Origin: Manihot esculenta
Taxonomy: Eukaryota > Streptophyta > Magnoliopsida > Malpighiales > Euphorbiaceae
Assembly: GCF_001659605.2 (NCBI RefSeq)
Contig: NC_035168.2
Span: forward strand, 3,466,058-3,530,057
DNA length: 64,000 bases
Reading direction: 5' to 3'
Program-made: the position numbers and the translations under genes
Part shown: positions 1-12,900 of the stretch, piece by piece
Position numbering within the stretch: the first letter of the stretch is position 1
Layout of the letters: every line of letters starts with the position of its first letter
Notes under the pieces: generated by a model
What the model was told of the DNA's origin: nothing
The model's input: only the letters and a program-made list of their open reading frames with translations
Database searches by the model: none

Positions 1-813
1 AAGCAGAGCTTATATTATCATAGTCAATACTACAGGCGTAGCTAAAACAACCCGTGTTTAAAATATTATGGTATTTAATAAATCAAACATAATGTCATGT
101 ATTATGCTGTGGCAATAGCCTTACTGTTAATATTTAACTAGATGCCTAGATGGCATGAAGCATTGGTTTTTTCATGAAATGCAAAATCATATTCTATCAG
201 GTACTGGTATTTTTTCTGAATCAGTATAACCTTGGTGATTATTTTAAGGGCCCTTTGCTTTCTTACCTTGTTATTAGAAGATTTAGTTATTCAAGTCCTG
301 CTTCGGATAACTTGCTAAAATTCCTCCTTTTTCAGTTATTTTATTTTCCAATAGCAAAAATGAATTTAAAAGATGCCTAAGTGTTTCTTTTTCTTGTAAC
401 TCCTAGTAAATGCAGCGGACTTATAACTGGACCACTCAGTTTATCTTTTCTTGGTTGTGCGATGACTTTTTTGAGATTTCTGAATTGGACGCCATGATGT
501 GGAATGACCCATCTTGGAGCTTAGTTTTCTTGGTATTCCTGGTGACATTTTAAGGGGCCTGCTAGTATGTATAATATTGTGTGTGAAAATGCCTAATGTT
601 TATTTAACTGTTCAGCAATTTTTTATTTCAATTTTACATTAATGTCAACATGCCTGGCTGCAAAGGAAGAGGAGAAGTTATTGTGTCTTCTTGGCATCTC
701 ACATCTGTGTTCTCAACTCGAAGACATTCTCTTGACTGAACATTTTCTTTTGATTCTGAATTATAAATATGCTATGTAGGTGGGTTGTTAACAGTTCTGT
801 TACTCGTCAGGAT
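1..813. other. upstream/5' leader DNA of the FolB gene, no coding region seen
   Basis: No convincing coding exon is seen. The stretch is AT-rich and probably holds the promoter, 5' leader and a leader intron of the dihydroneopterin aldolase gene. A pyrimidine-rich stretch ending in TACTCGTCAG at 810 could be the acceptor of a leader intron directly before the ATG at 814. An alternative acceptor ends at about 779. Confidence 0.4.
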
Positions 814-1524
814 ATGATGCAAAACGATGAGATAATTGGGGGAGACAAACTCATATTGAGAGGGTTGATGTTCCACGGCTTCCATGGGGTGAAACCAGAA
901 GAAAAGACATTGGGTCAGAAATTCTTGATAGATGTAGATGCCTGGATGGATCTCAGGGCAGCTGGTAAATCTGACCAGATGTCAGATACTCTTAGCTATA
1001 CTGAAATTTACCGGTGAGCAACATGTTGGTCCTTTATTTATACTCAAAACCTTCTATGTCATTTTTTTCTCTGTATTAAAAAAATGTCTTTCTTTGTTTT
1101 CTAATTAGCGTTCATCAGTAGCATCTCATTGCTCCTTAAACTGTATCAATTATAAAGCCTACATTGACATCTATCTAATGCATGTAGTCTTTCATTCTTG
1201 CTGGATGGTGGTCCCAAATCTTACAACAGCAGAATCACAAGAAATTTTTTTCCATAATCATGTGTGCTAAGAAAATGTAACCTTTTTCTGGTATGATGTT
1301 TGTCTTGTTTGTGCAACAGCGTAGTTAAGGAAGTTGTTGAAGGACCATCTCATAATCTTCTGGAGTCGGTGGCCCAACAAATTGCCTTAACCACGCTGAC
1401 AAAGTATCCCCAAATATCTGCTGTTCGTGTAAAAGTTGGGAAGCCTCATGTGGCTGTTCATGGTCCTTTAGATTATTTGGGAGTGGAGATTCTCAGACGC
1501 AGAATTGTTGATCTTCCAAACTAA
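814..1524 (+). CDS. FOLB: dihydroneopterin aldolase (FolB-type), two exons
   Basis: Dihydroneopterin aldolase cleaves 7,8-dihydroneopterin to 6-hydroxymethyl-dihydropterin and glycolaldehyde in the cytosolic pterin branch of folate synthesis. Exons are 814-1013 and 1320-1524. The donor GTGAGC at 1014 and the acceptor GCAACAG at 1319 join a CGC Arg codon, giving 134 residues, the usual size for plant FolB. Visible family motifs are the N-terminal LILRGLMFHGFHGVKPEEK, with the conserved substrate-pocket region, LSYTEIYR, and the C-terminal KVGKPHVAVHGPLDYLGVEI, which holds the conserved lysine. The start at 814 is the first of two tandem ATGs after a likely leader-intron acceptor. An in-frame ATG at 769 would precede that acceptor and is less likely. 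The gene converges with the L22 gene downstream. Family assignment is firm. Which FOLB paralogue it corresponds to cannot be told. Confidence 0.9.
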
Positions 1525-2629
1525 TTCACTTCCATTTTTGTGTTTGGTGGTTCCATATTTGTTGTATCTCATTTTTAGTTTACTAGTACCAGTTGAATTT
1601 CCAGTATTTGAGTAAGAACACCATTATTTATTTTTGCTGCAATTATTTGAAACGACGGCGCCTTGCTTTCTCATTCTGAGGATGAGACTGGCTATTTTGG
1701 TTATGTTAACCAACTTTTGACGGGTTGGGCAGTATGAAATTCAATAACAACATACGCAACTCAACCCGCTTCCGCATCCGCTTCCCTTAAGACTTGTTTT
1801 GAATTTTATGGGTTGTTTGGATGGGTGAAAGGAGAGGAAAGAACAGCCGAAAGGAAAATTTTCACTCTTAATAAAAGGGGGGAGGAATATACGAAAAACA
1901 TTATGTGAGACCATAAGTAATAAGAGAAAGTAAATGGTAATTTGTTGAAATTATATTTTTATTTTTATAATAAATTATTTTAATAATAAATAAATTAAAA
2001 AAACATTTTACTGCTAAAAAAACTACTTTCTTTTTTTTTTTTTTCCAAATATCCAAACGAAGAGAAAAATATCTTTTCATTTATTTTTATTTTTCCTCTT
2101 AATTTTTCACACGCTTTCCTTTCCCCTCAAAATAGTTTTCCAATCATAGGGTTAAGATCGAATTAGGATGGAATTCGAAACTTTTAAAAACAATTAATCC
2201 GAGATGAGGCAGGTTGTACAATATTAATTCAATAAATCCAAATTTGATCTAGTCATTTGATTCCACTTCCCCACAAGTTTTCCTGCATTCTTATTTCTTT
2301 CTTCCATAATCAAAGTTTGACTTTTTACTTGATTAATAATAATAGTAAAGGTAAGAAGGCAAAAAAGAAAAATTGTTGCTCTCAATAACATAAAAAATAT
2401 CCAAAATGAAAATGTTTCACTGGTAAATATAATGGACATCAAGGATTTGAGCATCCACGCAGCATTATCTGATATGAAGATAAGGTTGCCATCTTTCGTG
2501 CGCATTGGCATATGCAATTCTTCAGTACTATCCCTCATAGAGCGAAAAATCATGGGATGGAGTTCTTTTAAGACTTCCCACAAAATTTTCTATCACAACA
2601 TGAAACTTGAAAAAGGAAGGAACACCACC
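1525..2629. other. convergent 3' region between FolB and L22, low-complexity DNA
   Basis: This holds the 3' UTRs of two convergent genes and purine/pyrimidine-rich low-complexity DNA. About 1812-2065 may be a decayed MITE: GTTTGGAT near 1815 is matched by ATCCAAAC near 2051, with A/G-rich DNA inside the left end and T/C-rich DNA inside the right. No target-site duplication could be established. Open frames here lack any family resemblance. Confidence 0.35.
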
Positions 2630-5600
2630 TCATGAAGCCACACCAATTGGTTCACGATCAGCAGCTTTGCCTTTGCGATTCCAAATTGGAGTGGTCTCAA
2701 TAAGCTTGTGTGGCACAAGCCGCCTTTCCCGCTTAGAAAGCTTGCGGAAATTGTGCACTCTTAGCCTGGCAATCTTAGCCTCCTCTTCGGGGGTTGTCTC
2801 TCTAACTACTACTGTCAGTCGACATTCTGGTCTTACTTTAATTCCATGTCTCCCCTTTGCATGGCAAGCAATTCTCTTCTTGAAAAATCCCTTTCCGACA
2901 AATGCCTCGGCTAAATGAAGAGATGAAAATTGGTATGTAAGATTTTCAAATTTAAGTCACAAAACAAGGTTATTTGTGTAACTTACCAACAAGTAGACGA
3001 TCTGCATCCAATCCGTGATTATGAGTTGCATTTGCTCGAGCTGAATGAATAACCTGAAAACAAATTATAGTTTTAAGACATCATTAAATACTGGCCATTA
3101 TTAGAACAGACCAAAAGAGATCAAATGCTCATTCCTGTTAAAATCAATAAATTACTCAACGTGATTCTAAGCTATGCGCACAATACTTCGCCAACAAAGA
3201 GATCCAGCATTCTTAAGAGCTGCAACTCTCATTCTTTAATGCCAAAAAAGAAAATCATTGGAATTAACATCAATTTGTGTGCTTAAATTCGCAACAAAGG
3301 CCAATTAAATAAGAATCCATAAATTATGGTCAATTACTCCAATTAGTTGGCAAATTGGATAAATTCAACCAAAATTTTCTGCGTGTAAAACACAAGTCAT
3401 TAAAGGACTAAAAAAATATTGGGTATTTTACAATTTCCCTTTGAAGTTTGTCATAAACTCCAAGTTGGTCCCCCCCCCCCCCCCAACCCTGCCCAACCCA
3501 CTTGCTCTCTTTCTTACCCCCTTTGTCTCTCTACTCTCCCTCCCAAATCCACAATAATGGCATAAAGTAAACTTCATTGAAATTTAAAATAGACAAATCA
3601 AAATCAATTTATTTTCGCCCTTCTCAACCTCACCTCAGAATTCGAAATAAAGGTTTAACATCCAAACAAATATTCAACAAAATAAAATAAATAAAAATAT
3701 TTAGTGCTCTAAAAAACTTGAAAAATATAAACTTGTTAATTTTGTCAAATTTCAGGGACTAAATATTAATTTAAATAAGGGCAATGATGTAATATACCTT
3801 TAATAATTTTAGGTCAGTTCTCATAATGGTGCATGTTTTACATCTAGACAATTTTGGGTTGAACTCATCTGATTTACAAACTTGAGGAGGCAAATTGACC
3901 TTAATGTACAAATTTCAGCTTAATTAGTCATCCTGCCACTTTGAGGGGGCAAAATGACCATTTTTCCATTAATCAATTCATCCAGATTCTAAAAAGCTTA
4001 TTTGAGAATCAGACTCATTGAAGTTCCTGACTATTAAGAGCCCATTTCCACGTGTTTACCCCTGAAAATGCAAGCTCCCCCTCATTTTCTTTCAAATTTC
4101 TCTTTTGAACGACAAAGTGAACCTGATTTTACTAATTGGAAGAATGACAAGATGCAGAATGGTTGTATAACCTGGTAGACAGTTTTTGAAGCACGCTTTA
4201 CTGTGACTTGCAACTGCAACAATGCATCTTCAACACGCATGCCACGAACCAATGCAGCAACCAAATTTATTTTCTTGGGACTCTGAAACCAGTAAGCTAA
4301 ATTAATCAAAGAATTAAGTTGCACGCAGTCTGAAAGTTTATTTTTCCCTTCTTAACATGCACTTCACTTTGAAATATAGGCACATCTCTTAGTTTATGGA
4401 TAATGTATCAAAGAAAGACACTTCATCTGCATAATTATGAGTTCTTGTAACTTTGGCATTAGTATCATAATTATCAACATTTTGTTGATTATGTTAACAG
4501 GCTCAGAACTTTTGCATGAAGGGTATTCCTAGGAGAGCTGGATGTAACAATATGATGTACAAGAAAAATATAGCACCTCGCACCTGTTTTATGCCCTTTA
4601 GTACTGCTTGAACTTTTGATGTCTTAGAGACTGCCTTCTGTTCTTTAGTTGTTCCACCACTTAGTGGAGTTAAAGCGGGAGTTAGTGGAGATCGAATGGG
4701 TGTTTCCTCAAAAGAATCTGCCAGTAATTTCCTTGAACTGGAGATTCCCTGTTATCATGAAAGACATATATGAGAGAATTGAAGACGAAACTCAGTAACA
4801 TCCATATAATCTTTAAGCCAATGAAGAATAGCATACTTCCATCTCAAGACAATAAATAAGAAAGATGAGAATTCTTTAACCAAAAACATGAAGATTTGAT
4901 TCCATCTCATGGATGTGCTATGCCAATCCTGGCACTAGAAAATGTCCATGGACAGATATTAGCAAGTGCTCAATTAATCAAAAGTAAGTTATACGCAGAT
5001 GTATAATGGGGGGGGGGGAATTTATACAATAGTTTACCAAAAATAAAACAGAGGATTAATAATGGCTTGGTGTCATTACATTAATAAGAAATCACTCAGC
5101 AGTATTTTAACGAATTGGTTCACTACAAAACTCTGGCCAGGGAAAAAACACATGCATCCAATTAGTAGCCCCTTGATTACAGTTCACACTAGCTTTCTGT
5201 TTTAATATCAGGACCAAAATAGTTAAGTGAACCTAAGTCAACATCAAGCATGATTTCACAAACACGCTTTAGATTTCTGAACACCTATCAACTCAGCTGT
5301 GGTGTGTCCTGTCTAATATGTTAACTATATTACCAATCTAAGGGCACAAATAACCTTAAATTCATAAGTATATAACAACAAATGGGTGCAATTAGTGGTG
5401 ATAGCATTACCGACTGCTGCACATACTGATAGAAAGGCCTAAGGACATTGGCAGAAGGTGATTTCCACAATCTCTGAAAATATGGCAATTCGCCTGCAAA
5501 GATAATCCTCATTACTGAACTGTCAATTCCAGGCAAAATTTGGCCACAGCAGGAATGAAGATAATTTAGACCTGGGAAGCATGAATACCATTGCATTGCA

Positions 5601-6331
5601 GCCATGTTCATATCATAAATGTGTGAGAGTACTTTTCCTTGACAAGCCTTAAATATCATGTCCAAAACATGTCTGGACATTTATAATTATGAAAAATTTC
5701 AGACATTGCAAGACATGACATTCATATCTCTATTTCAGACATCAGAAATACTTATTTGGTTTTAGTTTTCAACTTTGATAGCTACAGAAAGGATTATCTT
5801 TGTTAGTTACTATTACTCTATTATGACTAAGAAGCAAAGAGGCCACCCTTCAGTCCTTCACATGCAGTTGGTAACTTTTTGCAGGAAACAGAAATGTGAA
5901 GTTAAGCATGCTAGAAAGTAAAAATTGCCCTTCATTCAGCTATTCTTTTTTATGTTTGTTACTCAGTTTTGTGTTTTCAACAAGATATATCAAGATTATC
6001 ACATCTGCATAGGTCCTTACATTTACATATGAATGAATAACACATAAAAATCATATATTTTGTATCATGTGTCTGCATCATGTTGTGTTATGTGCAAGTT
6101 GCCCTATCCATTGTGTTTCATGGATGTGAAGTGTGAACAAATAAAAATTCCAGGATAAATACAACAAGGGTGACTGATGAGAGGATGCTTTGAGACAGAC
6201 AAACCAGTTAAAAAAGAGGATTCTGCACGAGAAGAAGAAGAGGAGAAGTTTGCAAGAGCATTGTAATTATGCTCCACTCTTTTCCCAACCTGGCGAAGTA
6301 ATGACTGCAAATGTCTCTGCCAGACCACCAT
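2630..6331 (-). CDS. mitochondrial large-subunit ribosomal protein L22 (uL22m), nuclear gene, six coding exons
   Basis: This protein belongs to the L22p/L17e family, which lines the peptide exit tunnel of the large ribosomal subunit. Minus-strand coding exons in order are 6331-6163, 5493-5411, 4748-4584, 4282-4172, 3053-2987 and 2910-2630. All joins are in phase with GT-AG borders and give 291 residues. The N-terminus (MVVWQRHLQSLLRQVGKR...) is basic, Ser-rich and poor in acids, as expected of a mitochondrial targeting peptide. The L22 core starts at about residue 130 with VQAVLKGIKQ then SPKKINLVAALVRGMRVEDA, and continues through HSARANATHNHGLDADRL to the β-hairpin region. A non-coding 5' exon probably lies at about 6864-6960 (donor GTTAGT at 6863). 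The donor of the first coding exon (GTATTT at 6162) is the least certain border, chosen because it alone fits the phase of the next exon. A chloroplast location is less likely because plastid L22 is usually plastid-encoded. Confidence 0.85.
3470..3484. repeat. homopolymer C tract inside the L22 gene
   Basis: Fifteen consecutive C residues (+ strand) lie within the fourth intron between coding exons of the L22 gene. A similar run of ten G lies at 5009-5018 in another intron of the same gene. Such tracts are prone to length error in sequencing. Confidence 0.8.
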
Positions 6332-6863
6332 GTCTCTGAAAACTACATCAACAAAGAAACTTTCAGCTAAGAACTCTGTTTCAAAGACAAACAATCATAC
6401 TCAGGAGAGATAGAGAGATAGAGAGAAATCCATAATGGGGAAAAATGAAAAGAAAATAAGGCACAATAAACCATTGCTTATGATATAAAGACAAAATCAG
6501 TCCAGTTGTTATTGATGGTTAAGAGAAAGAATTTTGAAATTTAGCGTCTATAATTTGATCATAAACCCTAAACCTTAGAAATGAAAGCACTCAATCATAA
6601 GCCCAATCTAAATCAATAAAACTAACAAAAAACACTTCCTCAAACCACTAAAAGAGTAAGACCAATGGAAATACTCAAATCAATTAATTTCTCTAAGTCT
6701 CAAGCACCTATAGTGAGATATCCGTTTCCAGAAAACTAAATAACATTGGAGGACTTCAGTAACAATTTTTTCCTTCCCTGTTTCCAACACATTTCCCTTG
6801 GTTTTCTCGAGAAACAAACAGAAGTATAGCTAATAAAAGTACAAAAGGAGATTATTAACTAAC

Positions 6864-7780
6864 CGGAGATCCGTACCGCCTGATCGAAGAATAACGACAG
6901 CGAGTCGGCTACAGAAGGGTTACGCTTGAGCCTGCTTTGCTGACGGCAAAGACTAGAACCAGCACCTCGGATTTTGCTCGATTGGTTGAACGGATCATGG
7001 GTTTGGGCCGGGTCGGTTTATTTATTTTAACTGCGAGGTAAGTTGATAAGTATGGTTGGTTCATTAGAAAAATAGAACTATTATTGATTTCTTGGGTAGC
7101 ACATTTACCATGATTAAAATGCTATGGGAAGTTTGCAATGATTAACATACAATAAACATTATAAGTAATAATCATTAAAATATTTAATTTTAAAATTTCA
7201 TTTTTTTTCTTTATTTTTTTCTCAGTTTTGAATTATATTCAATAAAAATATCTCGATTAAGTATTCATTTATTTTGAAAAAAAATAATTTATATGTGAAA
7301 AATTATTTTTTATGAAAAATATTTTATAGAAAAATAAATGTTCTTCCATAATTTAGTTGTAATGATAAAAAATAAAGAATATTAATGAAATATATAAAGT
7401 TTTTGTTATGTTAATAAAAACATAAAATTGAGAAAATAATTTCTTTTAAGATAATAAGTTTCTTAAAATTTACTTAATAAATGTTTTAACCATAAAACTA
7501 ATTTATATTGATTAATTAGCAGGTGAAATTTAAACACGTCTATAAATAAGTAAATTATGTTTAAAATATTTAAAAAGTAATATTTAATATTTTAATTCAA
7601 TTAAAAGAGTGAATTATTAAAATTTAATTTTTATAATATTTAATTAATTATTATCTGAACAATTATCTCTTATTACAATACTTAATAATTACTACCACTA
7701 ATGTAAATAAAAAGCATTTTGTTATATATATGTATAGATATATATTTTTCCCTTCTCAGCTGGCCTGTCATTTCTGATTT
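6864..7780. promoter_or_regulatory. divergent promoter region between L22 (-) and START-like gene (+)
   Basis: The L22 leader exon runs leftward from about 6960. The START-like leader probably begins near 7770, shortly after a TATA-rich stretch at 7731-7746. Between them, 7020-7730 is very AT-rich DNA with no coding frame. Transcription starts are inferred, not seen. Confidence 0.4.
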
Positions 7781-9953
7781 TCATTTACAATCTTTACTTA
7801 CCTGTCATTAGTCCATTTAATCCACAACCTTGATTTCATATTCTTTCATTTCCACCAACTCTCACAGACTGTCCTAAAATCAGTGCAACTCCACCCAACC
7901 AGCTTCAGTTTCATTATTTATTAATGGGTTTTAAGCTACTTCTTTAATTTTTATTAGTCATTTTTGGGAAATGAGTGGTTTTTGTTTTTTCTGAGTGATT
8001 GTTCTGAGGTCTGGACTCTGGAATTCGTCAAGTTCAAGAAGTGTCCCATGTTTTTTACCCGTCTGGTTGGTCACGAATCAGGTGCTTTTGTCTCACCTGC
8101 AATGATGGTTTTATATAGAAATTTGCACCCAGTTGGCTTGTGAGAATTTTCTGTGATTTTAATCAAGTTGGTGTTCAGAATTTCGGAAAAGGGCAACTGC
8201 GTTCCGGCTAAGGTGCTTCACTTGAGGTAGAATTTTTATTATTTTCATAGTTTCAGCATCTGGATGCTCCCTTTTCAAGTTTGTGCTTATGTTTTTGAAT
8301 ACCATGTTATTGAGGTTGATTATGTATGCATTTTTGTATGTTATTGAGCTTAGTTTTTGTTCTTGACGGATTTATGTTTTTATTGCTGGCGTTATTGGCG
8401 AAGCCCTAAGATGCGAATGCTCGTGTCGCTGGAGCGATGTTGTGTTACATTGTTGCTTGGTTAGATGATTGATGGTGAAATTTGGAGTTTCATTGCTAGA
8501 GCAGTTGGTTACAGGAGCTTTTGTTGGAAGAGTTCTCCTATCCTTGCATTGAATTTTGTGTTATTACATGTTCTAAATATTTTAGACGTTATTACTGCTG
8601 AACTAGCTTCTTTCCTAATTTAGCTGGTAGTTTTCTGAAATCTGATTGCCATCCTTTTTCTTGAAGTCAAGAGAAGAAGCTATTTTGAGTCATAATCTTG
8701 TTATCGGTTCTATATTCTTATGGCCTTTGGTGCATCATGATTTATATGTATACTGCCTGCAATAGAAATCTAAATAAATCACAATGAGTGTTAGTGGGTT
8801 AGACTTGGTGGGGATTCTGCTGATGGGGACTCCAATGGCTAAGTAATATCATGGTAGAGATGTATAAAGTTACTCATTATATAATTTTACTGGCAAAAAT
8901 TCAAATTTACTGTAATCCCAAGTGCGTGTCAGATTATCGGGTTTACATTTGATCTAGAGGAGCTTCAGGCTACAGGGTGGCATGTAAAATTGTCATTCAA
9001 TAGGGAATGGTGGATATTGCTTAAATCATTGATGCCAAAGATCTCCATGTGCATAATAAATGCTTATAGTGATAGGCAACTACAGGGCTGTTTGGGATCT
9101 AATTAGTGCTTGATTCAGTGGTTACCCACTGACCAAGTTTGATATAAATACTCAGCATAAATAGAATGAGAGCCTAAATTTTGTCCCTCTTTAGTTTTTA
9201 ATGTTTTAGATCAGAAATATTGCAAGACTCTTCTGGTTAGCTAAGCATGATTAAACCACGAAAGGTAAATCTTTATTCTTATTGGTTATTGATGCTAGTG
9301 ATTGTTAGAAACTTTTTTCTCCTGCATATCTAATTAAGTTTGAGTGATTTGAAAAAACTTTCAACTTTATGTGTTCTTTTAGTTGAATTATTAGATTGAT
9401 TCATAAATTTTTGATATTGTTTCAGTTATACCCAATGAGCCTTAAGACTATGCCCATGCTAATATGGCGTTGAAGTGGACTGTCAATATGAACAAAATAT
9501 GGCCAACTTGGATTATGTGAACCCTTAGTGAGCCTAAGGAGCCTACAGATGCTTCTCTTTTACAAATAAAGGGATCTCAAAAATGAATTTAAGCGCCCCA
9601 TGAGGTGGAAAAATTTTGAAACCAGTACCACTTGGTAGTTTTTAGGATTCAGGAGTACCTTCCTCTTCCAAGTCAACAACTTATCAGCACAGACTTAGCA
9701 TGAGCACACATCCATTACCGATTAGAGAGAATTGAAAACAATATCAATGACTTATCAACCGTATCAATAGAATCAAAAGCATCAAAGTTCAGGATTTTTC
9801 ATACCATTAGCCCTTTTGTCAGTATGATAATATCTAAACATTTTTCTCTGTTTTAATGTTATTTCAGGAGATGATAGCAATTTGTTATTAAGTGAGTTCG
9901 TTTACAACCTAAAGTTCAGAACACGGCCCTTTTACTCGATTGGAGATGCAAAG
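7780..9953 (+). other. 5' leader exon and long leader intron of the START-like gene
   Basis: There is a leader exon to about 8226 (donor CTTGAG|GTAGAA), an intron 8227-9867 with acceptor TTATTTCAG, then 86 nt of leader before the ATG at 9954. No coding region is seen. The exon start is inferred. Confidence 0.45.
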
Positions 9954-12900
9954 ATGGGGAAGAACGGGAAGATCTCGGAATACAGAGAAAGGCTGGACAG
10001 GACACTGGCATCCCCTGATCTGACAAACGATGATGCACTTAAAACCCTTTTGAGGAATCAGCTTCTGAGGTCCTCTCCTAATGAGAATGAAGGCTAGTAG
10101 TTCTTCAAATTTTTCCATTTTCTCAAAACATTTGGGATGATACTTTTGTTAGAGCCTCATGTAAGCTAATAATTATGAAGATTAGTGGAACTTGTCAAAC
10201 AACTCCATTTTTCTTTACCTGTGTTTGCAGGATGTAGTGAGAATGTACTTGAAAAAAAGATGACTGAAGTATCCTATTTTCTTGACATGTTGAGGAGTGC
10301 TTCTGCTAGTGAGCATGAAACATCAAAAGCTGCTCAGACATCACACGGTGAATGGAAAGTATGCACTCTTAACCATCTCTTTATTTTTTTTCAAAAATGA
10401 TATTTTCGGTTAAGTCTCTTCCTAGTGGACATCTTCTCCCATGAAAAGTGAGCAAATCATAAACGTTGAGAATATTTCATTTTTATATTTTGAACATTTT
10501 TTCTAGGATTTTTCCTTGTTCTTAACCATTTGTTTTTCTTGGGTTCCTTTCCTTAGGAAACCTCATATCCTCATAAACTTACTTACACATGCTTTCCTTT
10601 CTCTTGTTCTTTTTCCTCTCTGTTTGATGTCAGTACTGATATTGCAGAAATTTTCTTCTCTTGACAGTTAAAAGATGATAATGAAGAGTACCGTGTCATG
10701 TATCGCCAAGGACCTCATGGTACTGGCCTTCATAAATTACTTGTTGAAGGCTATGTAGATGGGCCTGTTGACGCTTGTAAGTTTGGATAAATTGTACATA
10801 AAAATTTGATATTCATCTTATAAGTTAAGTGACAAGCTACAAGTAGGCAATCATTCAAGGCATTTGATGTTATACTTACAAGAACCTTATTGACAAGTAA
10901 CCTACTATTGCAGGTTTATGTATCTCTTGGGAGTTGACCCTCTATAGGAAATGGTAAGAATTGAGTCTATCTTTGAGTATCGCTTAACTTTTTAATTGTC
11001 ATGTTCACAGGGATAATTTTTATGAATTCATGTGGTAACATATGTATTTTTGCCGGTTTAATCTTTTTCTTTATGTGGTGAAAATTTTCTTGCAGCATCC
11101 ACAAGTTGATTGAAAACATTTTTCTTTTCTTCTTGATATGTTCTTTGTTAACCATATCTTTCTCATTTATTAAAGAATGAATGTTGCTTATATGGATAGT
11201 TACATCTACTGCTTACCAATCAGTGGCAGTGCATTAGTGAGGAAGTTAAGGACTAGGAGAAAAAGAATCTTCATGGGCAATCCATTCCCACCTTAAAATA
11301 GGATGGGATGCATGATCTTCAGGACCATATGTTTGTTTAATTTTCTTTGAATTTCTTTATTTATTTTTATGCCTTTAAATTTTCTTGGGGTTTGGAGATG
11401 ACAGCATCATGACACTATATGTCAAGAGTTACATGGCCTGAGAAGAGGATTAATATTTTGCAAGAACTTATTTGAAGTTCACTGTAGTTTGGTGATATCT
11501 TCTTGTTTATTGTTTTTTCTCAGGTGGCCACAGATTATTTTCCCACCTTTTAAAATCACAGTCTGCAAATTTTTGCAGAAAGTTCGGATTGGTGAACAAA
11601 TATCTTTAGTAAGGTTTGTCAAGATTAAACTCTAGCAATTGTTTAAAAGAATTTGTTGCATTCCTTTGCTTCAAACCCACATCTTAAACATGCTGATCTT
11701 TTCTTAAATTTTGGAAGATAGGGTGAAGATTATGTGGCCCCTATCAGCTAGGGAGGCTGTTGTGCACTATTTTTTATTTGAATACCTCAAAGATGGTCTG
11801 GTGGTTGTACTTGCAAATACGGTAGTCTTTTTAAATGGTGAAATTGATCATTCTATCAGTTGCAATTACTTTTCTAGTAATACTTTTTGAAATCTAGCTA
11901 CTCCTAGATTGAAACTAGATAAGAAAAACTTCGTTACAATATTGCTTTCAGATCTCGGATTTGGAGAACATTGACAAAACTACCCATGGATTTACCAGGG
12001 ATGGGATCCCTGAAGTGAAGGATGTAGTAAGGATTGATGTAGTAGGAGGCTTTGCTATACAAAAGGTGACCACAGAAAGAAGTTACTTTCGGTGAGTTGT
12101 AGTTATTGCCTTGTTGGATGTTTCATGAATCCTTTTAATATAACTTACACAAAAGTCGCTTAAAATTCCATAAGAGCAAAACTTCTAAGTGAATTTGGTA
12201 TAGAGAGAATCCGCTTTACTAAACTAAATTTTAATCCCAATATATTTGTGGTCAACTATTATTTCTCTTCGTCTTCTACTCTGTTCTGTTTTAATACCCT
12301 GTTCCTAATGATACTTCTGAGAAATGGAATCTCATTTTATATTTCAAACTCTGTTATTTTTAGTTTGCCTTACCTTTTTGATCCCTTCAACTTGATCAAT
12401 TCACTTGTTTTACCAGCATTAATCTATCTATGCTGCATAGACTTGGCCACGGTCTGGTTTGGACTGTGAACCGGACCGGTCAATCGCTACCTGGAGCCCG
12501 TTTGAACTGGCAATTCGGCTCGGTTTGAGTTGGATTTTTTATTTATAAAATAAATTATTTTATAAAATTCTGCCACTTCAAATTGATGCATGCACAAGTT
12601 AAATTATCCGTTTTAGCTTTTTTTATTTGTAAAAAATATTATTTACATTTAAATATAATATTATTTTATTTTTTATATTATATGTAATATTGTTTTATTT
12701 TTTATATTATGTAAATGGATACATTTTGTATGCTTTACTTATTTAATAAAATATGTATTCAACAATATTTAAGACTTACTTATTTCTTTACATTTGTTTT
12801 TTTTTTTCAAATCGAAATTGGATTAACTGTTTATAATTTGGATTTAATTAAAATCAAAACCGCAATCATAAAAAACCATAACCGTAACCAAAATCATGGT

